This document shows positions 1 to 8,220 of a stretch of 64,000 nt of DNA, one piece after another. A program made the position numbers and the translations under genes. This stretch comes from JAZDIU01 sp043804635. GTDB lineage: Bacteria; Chloroflexota; Dehalococcoidia; Dehalococcoidales; UBA2162. The notes beneath the pieces are model-generated. The model did not search any database, was not told the DNA's origin, and saw only the letters and a list, made by a program, of their open reading frames with translations. The stretch lies in NCBI GenBank assembly GCA_043804635.1, contig JAZDIU010000079.1, positions 10,548 to 74,547 on the forward strand. The letters are read 5' to 3'. Numbering within the stretch: position 1 is the stretch's first letter; each line of letters starts with the position of its first letter.

Positions 1-945
1 GTTTATCCCGTGAGCTATTCCAAAGAGAATCGATGGCAGCAGGCTAAGCCAGAGATTAGAAATAGCCGGAATCAGTGCCACAGCTACAGCATAAATAACG
101 AAAGCGGCTACGATTAATGATACACCCGTGAATCGCTTACTGAGTTTGCCGGCCTGGGAAGAGGTTATCGAAGTTACCAACCCAACGAAAGAAATGAATA
201 GTCCTATAGTGAATGGGGTGGCATTAAAGACCTGCCGGAGTCGAATGCCGAAGTAAGTAAGATAAGCCCCGTAAAGCATAATATAAGTTATCATTGCTGC
301 GGAGAAAAGCCACAGCACTTTGAGACTCTTGAGATACCGCAGACCGGCGCCTAGATACTCCTTTAGATTTTGCTGGCGCTTCGGCTCCGGCGGATGTAAA
401 AAGAAAAATGCCAATACCCCTACGGGAATAGCCAGCAGGTAGGATAGAAAAGGATAGTTCCAGGATAAACCGGCTAACGCCCCGCCGATGAGCGGGTAAA
501 TGACATAGCCAGTGTATCCGACCGTTGTATTAAGTCCCATCGCCTCGGCTCGCCTATGTCCTGAGAAGAGGTCGCCGACGATTGCCCCGCTGATGCCCCC
601 CAGTGGTGCGCCGACTATTCCTTGCAAGACACGCAATATAACCAGTATCTTAAAGTTGGGTGCTAAAGCGCAGGCTCCACCGAGAATGCCAAACAGAAAA
701 AGGCAGGGGACGAAGAGCCGTCTCCTGCCTAATCTATCGGCCATAATTCCCGCCAGCGGCCCGATAACAAAGCTCGGCAGCGTATATGCCGTGATAAGTA
801 ATCCTACGGTTTGAGCGCTTACCCCGAGTGCTTCCGCTATTTTAGGGAATGCCGGCGCAATCATCGATACCGTCATCATTCCCATCAAGCCGGAGCAGCA
901 GACGATTAGAAAGTTGCGGTTCTGATAGACTTTAGTTTCTGCCAT
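1..945 (-). CDS. MFS transporter, DHA1-like (3' end beyond window)
   Basis: Reverse-strand frame open from an ATG at 945 to the left edge, 315 codons, so the C-terminus is missing. It is strongly hydrophobic with regularly spaced membrane helices. The loop after helix 2 carries the major facilitator signature GxxADRxGRR (read as GIMADRLGRR), typical of drug:H+ antiporter type MFS proteins. A cytoplasmic loop rich in Pro, Lys and Gln (PPEPKRQQN) separates the two six-helix halves. Substrate cannot be told; efflux of small molecules is the usual role. A 20-bp hairpin lies in its presumed 5' leader. Family assignment is secure, substrate unknown. Confidence 0.85.
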   Translation of the reverse strand, partial: MAETKVYQNRNFLIVCCSGLMGMMTVSMIAPAFPKIAEALGVSAQTVGLLITAYTLPSFVIGPLAGIMADRLGRRRLFVPCLFLFGILGGACALAPNFKILVILRVLQGIVGAPLGGISGAIVGDLFSGHRRAEAMGLNTTVGYTGYVIYPLIGGALAGLSWNYPFLSYLLAIPVGVLAFFFLHPPEPKRQQNLKEYLGAGLRYLKSLKVLWLFSAAMITYIMLYGAYLTYFGIRLRQVFNATPFTIGLFISFVGLVTSITSSQAGKLSKRFTGVSLIVAAFVIYAVAVALIPAISNLWLSLLPSILFGIAHGIN

Positions 946-986
946 TCGCTGTTCCTAATTTCTTTTACAAAAAATACCGCTAGCAA

Positions 987-1029
987 AATCAGAAACACAG
1001 GAGCTATTGTAGCTCCTGTGTTTCTGATT
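987..1029. repeat. 20-bp perfect inverted repeat in divergent intergenic region
   Basis: Arms 987-1006 and 1010-1029 are perfectly complementary with a 3-nt loop (TTG). It lies between the divergent MFS gene (start 945) and the sugar nucleotidyltransferase gene (start 1147), about 42 nt upstream of the MFS start. No long T-run follows on either strand, so it is not a classic terminator. It could be a 5' leader attenuator for the MFS gene or an operator. The stem base AGAAACA/TGTTTCT resembles that of the hairpin at 36570-36618. Confidence 0.7.
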
Positions 1030-1146
1030 CCATCTGTGATACCTTAATAATCTTCAACTTACTATGGTCGCTTTTCTACAGCCTGCCACCCCCTATGCCT
1101 TGCTGCCCTTGAAAAGACAAACAATTATGGCTTAAACTAACTTATC

Positions 1147-2253
1147 GTGTCAAGCATAACAGATTCAAAAATGAAAGCAGTTATACTCGTCGGCGGCAAA
1201 GCAACCAGATTGCTCCCCCTGACCTGTAACCGACCCAAAGCTATGATGCCGGTGCTCAACAGACCCTTTCTGGAATATGTCTTCCGTCACCTTACCGCAC
1301 ACGGTGTAACCGATATCGTTCTGGCTCAAGGTTATCTGGCAGAATCTCTGCAGAGTTATCTCGGAGATGGCGCCCGGTTCGGTGCCAGGCTATACTACTC
1401 GAATGAAGACAGTCCCTTGGGCACAGCCGGTGCGGTGAAGAATGCGGAAAGGTATTTAGACGGGCATTTCCTGGTACTGAACGGTGACATCGTCACAACT
1501 CTCGATATTAAGGCTATGGTAGATTTCCACAGTAAAAGAAAAGCCAAGCTCACTATTGCCCTGACTCCGGTGGAAGACCCGACTGCCTATGGGCTAGTTG
1601 AGACCGATGCTCAGGGAAGGATTAGCCGCTTTCTTGAAAAACCTAAACCAAATGAAATAACCACCAATCTGATTAATGCCGGAACCTATATAGTCGAACA
1701 AGAAGTGCTCAGTCAAATCGCACCGGGAAGGGCGGTTAGCTTTGAACGCGAAGTCTTTCCCAATCTCGTCACCAGGAAGGAACCGGTTTATGCCTATCCG
1801 TCATCTGCCTACTGGATAGATATGGGCACGCCTGAAAAATATCTCCAATTAAACCGAGACCTGCTTACCGGAAAATGTCCTGCATATCTTACTGATAAGA
1901 ACTCAGCCATTGATAAGTCCGCTGATATTCATCCCACCGCCGAGATAAAGGGACCAGTCGTAATCGGTATCAGTTGTAATATCGGGCGTACAGTTAAAAT
2001 AATCGGCCCAACAGTTATTGGAAATGGATGCACGATTCAGGACGATAGTCTTGTTGATTCTTCCGTTCTCTGGCAAAATATCCGTCTAGACACAGAAGTA
2101 AAAGTAGCAAACTCAATTATTGGCGATAATTGTCGTCTCGAATCAGGCAGCATTTGTGAAAATGCCGTCCTGGGAGATAATGTAACCGTTAAGGCCGGAT
2201 GCAAAGTCGAGCCAGCCAGCAAAATCTACCCGGGTGAAACAGTCGGAGCTTAA
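1147..2253 (+). CDS. NDP-sugar pyrophosphorylase with left-handed beta-helix tail
   Basis: Nucleotidyltransferase joining NTP and sugar-1-phosphate to make an activated sugar, of the mannose-1-phosphate guanylyltransferase / glucose-1-phosphate thymidylyltransferase type. Residues 9-240 form the catalytic domain: LVGGKATRLLPLT and NRPKAM at the N-terminus bind nucleotide and phosphate, and NGDIVTTLD carries the metal-binding Asp. Residues 260-360 show hexapeptide repeats rich in I/V-G-x of a left-handed beta-helix. GTG 1147 is used here; ATG 1171 (MKAVILVGG) is the start usual in the family. Neither has a Shine-Dalgarno sequence, and TTGAAA-18-TAAACT (1109-1138) would place the transcript start at about the GTG, favouring a leaderless message. 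Base specificity cannot be decided. Confidence 0.88.
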   Translation: MSSITDSKMKAVILVGGKATRLLPLTCNRPKAMMPVLNRPFLEYVFRHLTAHGVTDIVLAQGYLAESLQSYLGDGARFGARLYYSNEDSPLGTAGAVKNAERYLDGHFLVLNGDIVTTLDIKAMVDFHSKRKAKLTIALTPVEDPTAYGLVETDAQGRISRFLEKPKPNEITTNLINAGTYIVEQEVLSQIAPGRAVSFEREVFPNLVTRKEPVYAYPSSAYWIDMGTPEKYLQLNRDLLTGKCPAYLTDKNSAIDKSADIHPTAEIKGPVVIGISCNIGRTVKIIGPTVIGNGCTIQDDSLVDSSVLWQNIRLDTEVKVANSIIGDNCRLESGSICENAVLGDNVTVKAGCKVEPASKIYPGETVGA

Positions 2254-2266
2254 ATCCGGCCCAGTG

Positions 2267-2322
2267 TCATTGCGAGACCATCCCGATGAAGCTAACGCTG
2301 AATCGGGAGGCGAAGCAATCTC
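2267..2322. repeat. Dispersed palindromic repeat (CATTGCGAG...GAAGCAATCTC type)
   Basis: ATTGC near the left end pairs with GCAAT near the right, and inner arms TCCCGAT (2281-2287) and ATCGGGA (2302-2308) form a second stem. A degenerate relative lies at about 36850-36900. It is a REP-like intergenic element. The rest of the gap (2323-2455) is AT-rich with TTTCG/TTCGGATTT-type short tandem motifs and no gene. Confidence 0.6.
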
Positions 2323-2455
2323 AAATAATACCTTCTCTCAGACGCCAGCATCCCCCAATTTTTGACTTTTAAGTTGTGTTTTTAACATTTGAGTTTTGAG
2401 CTTGTTTCGGATTTCGTATTTCGTGCTTCGGATTTAGCCTTACCTATAGTGCCTG

Positions 2456-2464
2456 TGTTATAAT
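2456..2464 (+). promoter_or_regulatory. Extended -10 promoter of prfA
   Basis: TGTTATAAT: a TG extended -10 followed by a perfect TATAAT (2459-2464). Only 9 nt separate it from the prfA ATG at 2474 and there is no Shine-Dalgarno sequence, so the message would be leaderless or nearly so. The same TGTTATAAT occurs upstream of the Memo gene at 5980-5988. Confidence 0.6.
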
Positions 2465-2473
2465 CTAATCGCT

Positions 2474-3544
2474 ATGTGGGACAAGCTGGATAGAATAGAA
2501 AAACGTTGTCAGGAGATGGAAGAGCAAATTGCCACCCTGGAGGTCGCTACCGACCCTAAGCAATTGCTCAAACTGGCTCAGGAAAGGGCCGGTATCGAAG
2601 ACGTCGTTAGAATTTACCGGGACTATAAAACTTCCATCAAGTCTTTGAATGAAACTAAAACAATGCTCGAAAGCGGGCTTGATGAAGAAATGAAAGCTCT
2701 GGTCAAGCAGGAGATAACGAGCCTGGAATCGAAAATCGGTTCCTTGTCCGAAGAACTAAGATTAGCTCTCCTGCCCAGCGACCCCAGCGATAAGAAGGAC
2801 ATCATCATAGAAATCAGGGCGGGAACTGGCGGCGAAGAAGCCGGGCTATTTGCGGCTGAACTTTTCCGTATGTATAGCCGGTATGCTCAGAACAAAGGTT
2901 GGGGAACGGATATTTTAAGTGCCAACGAAAGCGGTATCGGCGGTTTCAGGGAAATTATTTTTGAAGTGAAAGGCAAAGGTGCTTTTAGCCGGTTCAAATA
3001 TGAAAGTGGAGTCCATCGTGTGCAGCGGGTGCCGGTCACCGAATCCTCGGGTAGAATTCATACCTCGACCTCTACCGTTGCGGTTCTGCCTCAAGCTGAA
3101 GAAGTGGAGGTATCTATCAATCCTGACGACCTTAAGATTGATATCTTTCACGCCGGTGGTGCCGGTGGGCAGAATGTAAATAAGGTAGCCACTGCCATCC
3201 GTATCACTCATCTGCCCACGGGTATGGTCGTAGTTTGCCAGGATGAGCGCTCGCAGTTGAGGAATAAAATGAAAGCGATGGCAGTTTTGCGAGCCAGACT
3301 GTTCGATATCGAGCGGCGTAAAAAAGAAGAAGCTATCGCCAGCGAACGCCGTTCTCAGGTTGGCACCGGCGAGCGTGCCGAGAAGATAAGAACCTATAAT
3401 TACCCGCAGGACCGTGTTACCGACCACCGTATCGGTCTGACTCTCCACAACCTTACCCGGATTTTAGAGGGTGACATCGACCAGCTTATCGATGCCCTCG
3501 CTACAGATTTTCAGGCAAAACAGTTAGCGGAGCAACTGGCATGA
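2474..3544 (+). CDS. prfA: Peptide chain release factor 1
   Basis: Recognises UAA and UAG and triggers peptide release on the ribosome. 356 residues, the normal RF1 length. The coiled N-terminal domain 1 covers residues 1-100; the catalytic GGQ lies in GGAGGQNVNK near residue 230; the stop-codon reading loop is of RF1 type, PVT in RVPVTESSGRIHTSTS. The next gene, prmC, overlaps by 4 nt and encodes the enzyme that methylates the GGQ glutamine, so the pair is translationally coupled. UGA decoding by RF2 must come from elsewhere, relevant because a UGA here is probably selenocysteine (32762). Confidence 0.97.
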   Translation: MWDKLDRIEKRCQEMEEQIATLEVATDPKQLLKLAQERAGIEDVVRIYRDYKTSIKSLNETKTMLESGLDEEMKALVKQEITSLESKIGSLSEELRLALLPSDPSDKKDIIIEIRAGTGGEEAGLFAAELFRMYSRYAQNKGWGTDILSANESGIGGFREIIFEVKGKGAFSRFKYESGVHRVQRVPVTESSGRIHTSTSTVAVLPQAEEVEVSINPDDLKIDIFHAGGAGGQNVNKVATAIRITHLPTGMVVVCQDERSQLRNKMKAMAVLRARLFDIERRKKEEAIASERRSQVGTGERAEKIRTYNYPQDRVTDHRIGLTLHNLTRILEGDIDQLIDALATDFQAKQLAEQLA

Positions 3545-4377
3545 CGTTAAAAGATGTTCTGTTTCAGGCTAGACAAGTCCTTACTGCTAGCCAGATTGAA
3601 GATGCTGCCCTTGAATCTGAAGTGATGCTGCGGCACGTTCTGATGGTAAGCCGCTCTCAGCTATACGTTGACTTCAATCGGGAGCTGAATCCGACTGATT
3701 ATCTTGCCTATTGGGATTTAGTAAAGCGTCGTCTTGACAATGAGCCAATCGCTTATATGACCGGTCATCGGGAATTTTATGGGCTTGATTTCTATGTCGA
3801 ACCGGCCGTTCTTATTACCCGCCCCGAAAGCGAATTGCTGGTGGAAAGGGCTCTCCAAATTGCCCGGAACCGGCATATTTCCAAAATAGCCGATATCGGT
3901 ACCGGCTCCGGTGCCATTGCTATCAGTCTGGCACTAAACTTGCGGCAGGCAACGATCTATGCCACCGATATCTCAGCCTCAGCTCTCCAGGTTGCCCTGA
4001 TTAACTGCCGGAAACATGGGGTAACTGAAAGAGTTCGTCTTCTCGAAGGAGACTTGCTCGACCCGCTTCCTGAGCCGGTCGACCTTATTGTAGCTAACCT
4101 GCCTTATGTTCGGGAATCGGAATTATCTCAGGTAAATACCGGCGGTTTTGAGCCTCCGCTAGCGCTTAACGGAGGACAAGACGGTCTGGATAAAATACGG
4201 CGACTCTGCATTCAGGCAGGAAAGAAACTTCGCCCCGAAGGCTGTCTTCTTCTTGAGATCGGAGAAGGGCAAAGTTCAGCTATATCCGACTTTCTTTCAG
4301 ACTTGTTTCCTTCATCCAGTATAGAAGTAACGCCCGACCTCGCCGGCATCGAACGCGTCATAACTGTAACTACATAA
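3541..4377 (+). CDS. prmC: Peptide chain release factor N5-glutamine methyltransferase
   Basis: SAM-dependent methylation of the GGQ glutamine of release factors. 278 residues. The N-terminal helical domain (1-85) is followed by a Rossmann methyltransferase fold with the SAM motif IADIGTGSGAIAISLA near residue 117 and an NLPY motif (ANLPYVRE, near 184) in place of the more common NPPY. The substrate gene prfA lies directly upstream with an ATGA overlap. A hairpin 6 nt downstream is oriented for the minus strand. Confidence 0.96.
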   Translation: MTLKDVLFQARQVLTASQIEDAALESEVMLRHVLMVSRSQLYVDFNRELNPTDYLAYWDLVKRRLDNEPIAYMTGHREFYGLDFYVEPAVLITRPESELLVERALQIARNRHISKIADIGTGSGAIAISLALNLRQATIYATDISASALQVALINCRKHGVTERVRLLEGDLLDPLPEPVDLIVANLPYVRESELSQVNTGGFEPPLALNGGQDGLDKIRRLCIQAGKKLRPEGCLLLEIGEGQSSAISDFLSDLFPSSSIEVTPDLAGIERVITVTT

Positions 4378-4382
4378 TAAAA

Positions 4383-4408
4383 GTGGGGAGCATTTTATTG
4401 CTCCCCAC
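4383..4408 (-). terminator. Intrinsic terminator, minus-strand orientation
   Basis: Perfect 10-bp stem GTGGGGAGCA/TGCTCCCCAC (4383-4392, 4399-4408) with a 6-nt loop. On the minus strand it is followed by TTTTATTAT, a good U-tract; on the plus strand it is followed by CGAGTTT. It therefore mainly ends a minus-strand transcript, although prmC ends just before it on the plus strand. Confidence 0.7.
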
Positions 4409-4536
4409 GAGTTTCCCTCACCCGTCCCGGCTCACTTATGGTAATCACTACCACAGCAGCCCTCTGACACAGACTGGCTCTGTTATTTATATTGAGCCAG
4501 GTCCGAGTTTCCATTGCCCTATCTGCACATAGGGCT

Positions 4537-4581
4537 TCACCAGTCCACCTGCCACACCATCAGGACAGCTTGAAGTTTCAT
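4537..4581 (-). CDS. Possible 14-residue peptide in candidate small RNA
   Basis: ATG (4581-4579) to TGA, reading MKLQAVLMVWQVDW. The only support is an unusually strong Shine-Dalgarno sequence, AGGAGGTGAGG, at the right spacing and its place inside a probable terminated transcript. It could be a leader peptide, a small membrane-active peptide or chance. Confidence 0.25.
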   Translation of the reverse strand: MKLQAVLMVWQVDW

Positions 4582-4758
4582 GCCTCACCTCCTGAAGCAA
4601 TACTCATGCGACCCTTGTGGCTTCTATATTAATTGAAGCACAGGTTGGGCTATCTGTCAAGGCTCATCACTCAGTTTTTACTACTCATTTTTTACTATTG
4701 CAACTACGGAGTTTGGTTTTATGTCATCGATTTTCATGATAGCTGACAGCTAATCCTG

Positions 4759-4767
4759 TGCTATAAT
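4759..4767 (+). promoter_or_regulatory. Extended -10 promoter for radical SAM gene
   Basis: TGCTATAAT (TATAAT 4762-4767) with a TG extension. The gene starts at 4786, preceded by AAAGGAG. No convincing -35 box. Confidence 0.5.
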
Positions 4768-4785
4768 TATTTAAAGGAGCTGGCT

Positions 4786-5808
4786 ATGCATGAAGCCCTG
4801 CTTTATCAGAAACTGCCCGATTCCAGAGTCGAGTGCCATACCTGCCAGTGGCGCTGCAAAATAGCCCCGGAAAAATTCGGCGTCTGCGGTATGTATCAGA
4901 ACCTCGGCGGCACCCTAAACAATATAAACTATGCCCTTGTTTCCTCGATGGCCGCCGACCCCATTGAAAAGAAGCCCCTGTTTCACTTTCATCCCGGCAG
5001 TCTGGTCTTCTCTTTAGGCACGCTGGGCTGCAATTTCCATTGCCAGCACTGCCAGAACTGGGAAATTTCTATGGCTGACGGCAACACGATAAAACGTACC
5101 TGCCAGGAAATGCCGCCCGAGCAAGAAATAGAGTTGGCTAAACGTTATGAATGCCAGGGTGTTGCCTGGACTTATAATGAACCGGCTGTCTGGTTCGAAT
5201 ACACCCTGGACTCGGCTAAGCTGGCTAAACAGAACAATCTCTACACGGTATATGTCACCAACGGCTATTCCACCGCCGAGGCACTCGATACAATCGGACC
5301 TTATCTCGATGCCTGGCGGGTCGACATCAAAGGGTTCTCCGATAAATTTTATCAAGAGCTGGCTAAAGTGCCTCACTGGCGGGAAATTCTTGAGACAGCC
5401 AAACGGGCTAAGACCAAATGGAATATGCACGTCGAAGTGGTAACCAATATTATTCCCACGATGAACGACGATGATGAACAGCTTAGCGGGATTGCTAACT
5501 GGATAAAAAACGAGCTTGGCGAGCTGACACCGTGGCACGTGACTCGGTTCTACCCCCACCACCGTATGGGGCATCTGCCGCCGACTCCCGTCTCTACCCT
5601 TGAGCATGCTTACGAAATCGGCAAAAAGGCCGGACTTAAATTTATCTATACGGGCAATGTCCCCGGTCACAGAAATGAAAACACTATCTGCTATTCCTGT
5701 GGTAAGCTTATTGTAGAACGGATTGGCTACCAGACCAATGTGACAGGTCTGGCTGGCACTAAGTGCCGGTTTTGCGGAGCAGAACTCAATTTCCGGATTG
5801 CAAAATAA
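4786..5808 (+). CDS. AmmeMemoRadiSam system radical SAM enzyme
   Basis: 340 residues. The [4Fe-4S]/SAM motif CNFHCQHC (Cys82, 86, 89) follows GTLG. The N-terminus carries an extra Cys set (Cys17, 20, 24, 34), and the C-terminus a zinc-ribbon-like pair of CxxC motifs (CYSC and CRFC) joined by a loop. This matches the AmmeMemoRadiSam radical SAM family (PFL-activase-like), which co-occurs with Memo and AMMECR1 proteins; the next gene fuses those two. The reaction catalysed is not known for the family. A good Shine-Dalgarno (AAAGGAG) supports the start. Confidence 0.92.
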   Translation: MHEALLYQKLPDSRVECHTCQWRCKIAPEKFGVCGMYQNLGGTLNNINYALVSSMAADPIEKKPLFHFHPGSLVFSLGTLGCNFHCQHCQNWEISMADGNTIKRTCQEMPPEQEIELAKRYECQGVAWTYNEPAVWFEYTLDSAKLAKQNNLYTVYVTNGYSTAEALDTIGPYLDAWRVDIKGFSDKFYQELAKVPHWREILETAKRAKTKWNMHVEVVTNIIPTMNDDDEQLSGIANWIKNELGELTPWHVTRFYPHHRMGHLPPTPVSTLEHAYEIGKKAGLKFIYTGNVPGHRNENTICYSCGKLIVERIGYQTNVTGLAGTKCRFCGAELNFRIAK

Positions 5809-5815
5809 AGGGAGA

Positions 5816-5955
5816 GTTTGAGAGGGCGAATTCACACCATCGCTCCTTGTATCGGTGAGTCTGAGAGAGGGGCTCCCGCCCCTCTCTCAATTCTGTTTCC
5901 CCCCTTTCCTTGGCATTGGCAAGGAAAGGGGGGTTAAGGGGGATAGGTTACCATC
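5816..5955. repeat. Dispersed intergenic repeat, copy A
   Basis: Two strong hairpins: GAGAGAGGGGC/GCCCCTCTCTC (5863-5888) and a perfect 14-bp stem (5899-5912 with 5920-5933), then TTAAGGGGGATAGGTTACCA. The same order of parts (GAGTCT-AGAGAGGGGC hairpin, second hairpin, GGTTACCA) is seen in copy B at about 8821-8915. It fills most of the gap between the radical SAM and Memo genes. Confidence 0.65.
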
Positions 5956-5959
5956 GCCG

Positions 5960-5988
5960 TTGGCTCGGTATTTAACAGGTGTTATAAT
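5960..5988 (+). promoter_or_regulatory. Sigma-70 promoter of the Memo-AMMECR1 gene
   Basis: TTGGCT (5960-5965), 17-bp spacer, TATAAT (5983-5988) with a TG extension. It gives the second AmmeMemoRadiSam gene its own promoter. A clear AAGGAGGTGATAGG ribosome site precedes ATG 6043. Confidence 0.6.
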
Positions 5989-6042
5989 CTTGATGTGAAA
6001 ACCGGAAAATCACATAGCTGACAAAAAGGAGGTGATAGGAAA

Positions 6043-7353
6043 ATGATTAGAAATCCGGTCGTTGCCGGGCAATTCTATCCGTCTTCCTCCTCCGCACTCA
6101 AAGCTATGATTAAAGGGACGGTGAATGAAAAAGCCCCCAAAGAAGAAGTCATCGGACTGGTATCACCACACGCCGGCTATATCTATTCCGGACCCGTCGC
6201 CGGTGCGACCATTTCCCGACTCAAAATGCCGGAAACTGTCATCATTATGGGACCCAATCACACCGGAGCCGGTCAGCCCTTCAGTATTATGACCGAAGGA
6301 ACCTGGAATACGCCGCTGGGAGACGTTGAAATCGACTCTGAATTGGGTATGCTTCTTCTGGCTAATTCGAATTATCTCAAGGAAGACCATCTCGCCCACC
6401 AGAACGAACACTCCATCGAAGTTCAGCTCCCCTTTCTGCAGTATTTCAAGCCGGATATAAAGCTCGTGCCGATTATCCTGGCTCAAGCCAGCGGCGAGAT
6501 TTACAAGGAAATCGGCGGAGCACTTGCCAAAGCTATCAAGAAGTCGAAGAAAGAGGTGGTAATCATCGCCTCCAGCGATATGACCCACTACGAATCTCAG
6601 GAGCGGGCGAAGCGCAAGGATAACAAGGCAATCGAAGCGATGCTGGACCTGGATGAGGACGAGCTATTGAAGAGGGTGGAAGAACTAAATATAACGATGT
6701 GCGGATACGCACCGGCGGTCTGCCTCATTACGGCGGCGAAACAACTGGGTGCGGTTAAGGCAGAACTGGTTAAATATCAGACCAGCGGCGATACCAGCGG
6801 CGACTACTCCGCAGTGGTCGGATATGCCGGTATAGTAATAAAAGGGATGTCGCCACTCACGAAGCTGGCTAAGGAAACGGTGGAAACCTATATCAAGAAA
6901 GGTAAAATCGTCAAGCCCAAAGAGCTTACCCCGGAAATGAAAGAAAGAGCCGGGGTGTTTGTTTCCATTCATAAGACGAACGGCGACCTGCGTGGCTGTA
7001 TCGGCACGTTCGAAGCCACCCGGCGAAACATCGCCGAAGAAATTATGGTCAATGCCATTAGCTCGGCAACCAGAGACCCCCGCTTCGCCCCCATTACCCC
7101 CGATGAACTCAAAGACCTTACCTATAGCATCGATGTCCTGTCCAAACCGGAACTGATAGAAAGCGTCGACCAGCTAGACCCCAAGAAATACGGTGCGATT
7201 GTAGAGTGCGGCTGGCGGCGTGGTCTCCTCCTACCCGACCTCGAAGGTGTCGAAAGCGTCGAACGCCAGATAGAAATCTGCCGTCTAAAAGCCGATATCG
7301 GTCCCGAAGAACCCATAAAGCTCTACCGCTTTGAGGTAAAGAGGTATAAGTAA
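6043..7353 (+). CDS. Memo-AMMECR1 fusion (AmmeMemoRadiSam proteins B and A)
   Basis: 436 residues joining two conserved domains. Residues 1-270 are a Memo domain (VVAGQFYPSS start; SPHAGYIYSGPVAG; MGPNHTG; HQNEHSIEVQLPFLQ; SSDMTHYE), related to class III extradiol dioxygenases, with conserved His residues placed for metal binding. Residues 275-436 are an AMMECR1 domain with the hallmark LRGCIGTFEATR. Together with the upstream radical SAM gene this is a complete AmmeMemoRadiSam set. A peptide or cofactor modification role has been suggested for the system but no reaction is established. The strong ribosome site supports ATG 6043. Confidence 0.93.
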   Translation: MIRNPVVAGQFYPSSSSALKAMIKGTVNEKAPKEEVIGLVSPHAGYIYSGPVAGATISRLKMPETVIIMGPNHTGAGQPFSIMTEGTWNTPLGDVEIDSELGMLLLANSNYLKEDHLAHQNEHSIEVQLPFLQYFKPDIKLVPIILAQASGEIYKEIGGALAKAIKKSKKEVVIIASSDMTHYESQERAKRKDNKAIEAMLDLDEDELLKRVEELNITMCGYAPAVCLITAAKQLGAVKAELVKYQTSGDTSGDYSAVVGYAGIVIKGMSPLTKLAKETVETYIKKGKIVKPKELTPEMKERAGVFVSIHKTNGDLRGCIGTFEATRRNIAEEIMVNAISSATRDPRFAPITPDELKDLTYSIDVLSKPELIESVDQLDPKKYGAIVECGWRRGLLLPDLEGVESVERQIEICRLKADIGPEEPIKLYRFEVKRYK

Positions 7354-7387
7354 AGGGATTAGAAAATCCAAGGAGGGCATTTAACTA

Positions 7388-7678
7388 ATGGCTTACGGAG
7401 CCGGTGGTAGTGCGGCGGCTGCTAGAGCGGCGGCAATTGCCAAAGCAATCAAAGCATCGGGCTCTATCATTAAAGTAGAGCCGGATGATTTTCTGGCAAT
7501 ACTCCGCCGGGCTACCAAACCGCTGGTTGTTTTCGCCGAAGGCGGATTCATCAAGACCAACTATCAGTACTTAACCAATTACAAAGGGCTTACCTTCTTC
7601 ACCCAATCATCAACTCCGTTACCGCTTCCTGGAGACATCGAGCTGATTGCGGCTAAGAAGATATGGATTCCCGGCTAG
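7388..7678 (+). CDS. Conserved small protein of unknown function
   Basis: 96 residues, 34 nt after the Memo-AMMECR1 gene and preceded by AAGGAGGG, so probably co-transcribed. The N-terminus is very rich in Ala and Gly (GSAAAARAAAIAKAIKASG); the rest is a compact alpha/beta domain ending in IELIAAKKIWIPG. No signal peptide or membrane helix. It may be an accessory part of the AmmeMemoRadiSam locus, judging only by position. Confidence 0.7.
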   Translation: MAYGAGGSAAAARAAAIAKAIKASGSIIKVEPDDFLAILRRATKPLVVFAEGGFIKTNYQYLTNYKGLTFFTQSSTPLPLPGDIELIAAKKIWIPG

Positions 7679-7701
7679 ATTAATCTCAATACGCCTCCGC
7701 T

Positions 7702-8151
7702 TCAACGCCTTTCGTGTGGACGGCTTTTAACAGCCTCGTTAAACCGCTCTATGAAAAAATCGACGTTTTGCGGTGAGATAACGTAATTTAATCCCCTGCT
7801 ACGGACTATTTCTACTATGTTACGCGAAGAAGTAGCAAACCTGACTCCGGAGTAAACATAAGCCTTAAACCCTGAAGCTCGCTTCACTTCTTTGATAGTC
7901 GCCAGCGGAATATCTACCCCGAACGGTGTCCCCAGTACTATTCTCAGCTTGTTCTGGTATATTTGATATTTTCTGGGCATAATGAAGTAGAATATCAGTC
8001 CCACCAGGGCGCCTTCGCCTATCAGGACCAGAAATCCCTCGTATTCATTACTGTAGGCAAGAAACATCGCCGCGATAAACAGCCCGAACGGGATGAGATA
8101 GAGTAACCTTACCCAGGAATCATATTGCGGCAGTTCTTCGTGAATCAGCAT
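7702..8151 (-). CDS. Membrane protein with PH-like (bPH2-type) domain
   Basis: ATG 8151 is chosen because AAGGAGCG lies just upstream; a longer frame reaches 8319 but would run over the start of the next gene. 149 residues: two adjacent membrane helices (about 15-35 and 42-60, YLIPFGLFIAAMFLAY and FLVLIGEGALVGLIFYFI), then a beta-rich C-terminal domain (YQIYQNKLRIVLG...PLATIKEVKRA...NYVISPQNVDFFIERF) typical of bacterial PH-like domains. Function unknown; divergent from the downstream gene. Confidence 0.75.
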   Translation of the reverse strand: MLIHEELPQYDSWVRLLYLIPFGLFIAAMFLAYSNEYEGFLVLIGEGALVGLIFYFIMPRKYQIYQNKLRIVLGTPFGVDIPLATIKEVKRASGFKAYVYSGVRFATSSRNIVEIVRSRGLNYVISPQNVDFFIERFNEAVKSRPHERR

Positions 8152-8220
8152 AACGCTCCTTATAATTAACGTATCAAATAATAGTTCATCTGGCAAATTG
8201 CGATATAATATCGGATTAGC

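Larger units (their letters stand above)
4379..4600 (-). ncRNA. Candidate structured small RNA or small-peptide leader, minus strand
   Basis: The 408-nt gap between prmC and the radical SAM gene holds no long ORF, but the minus strand looks like a short structured transcript. It has a Shine-Dalgarno-like AGGAGGTGAGG (4583-4593), a 14-codon ORF (4581-4537), a hairpin CCCTAT-N6-ATAGGG just after it, GGCTC...GAGCC pairing, a TGGTA/TACCA hairpin and the terminator at 4383-4408. TTGACA is present on the minus strand at 4660-4655 but no well-spaced -10 goes with it. No known RNA family was recognised. The 5' end is approximate. Confidence 0.35.

Noticed and set aside
512..814. Plus-strand ORF of 100 residues inside the MFS gene
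   Set aside because: Low-complexity antisense shadow of the clearly hydrophobic MFS frame with the ADRxGRR motif.
5014..5835. 273-residue minus-strand ORF opposite the radical SAM gene
   Set aside because: Lies wholly opposite a recognised gene, no family features and no ribosome site.
5863..5933. Simple terminator pair after the radical SAM gene
   Set aside because: The same arrangement recurs in copy B, so a dispersed repeat describes it better, though it may also terminate transcription.
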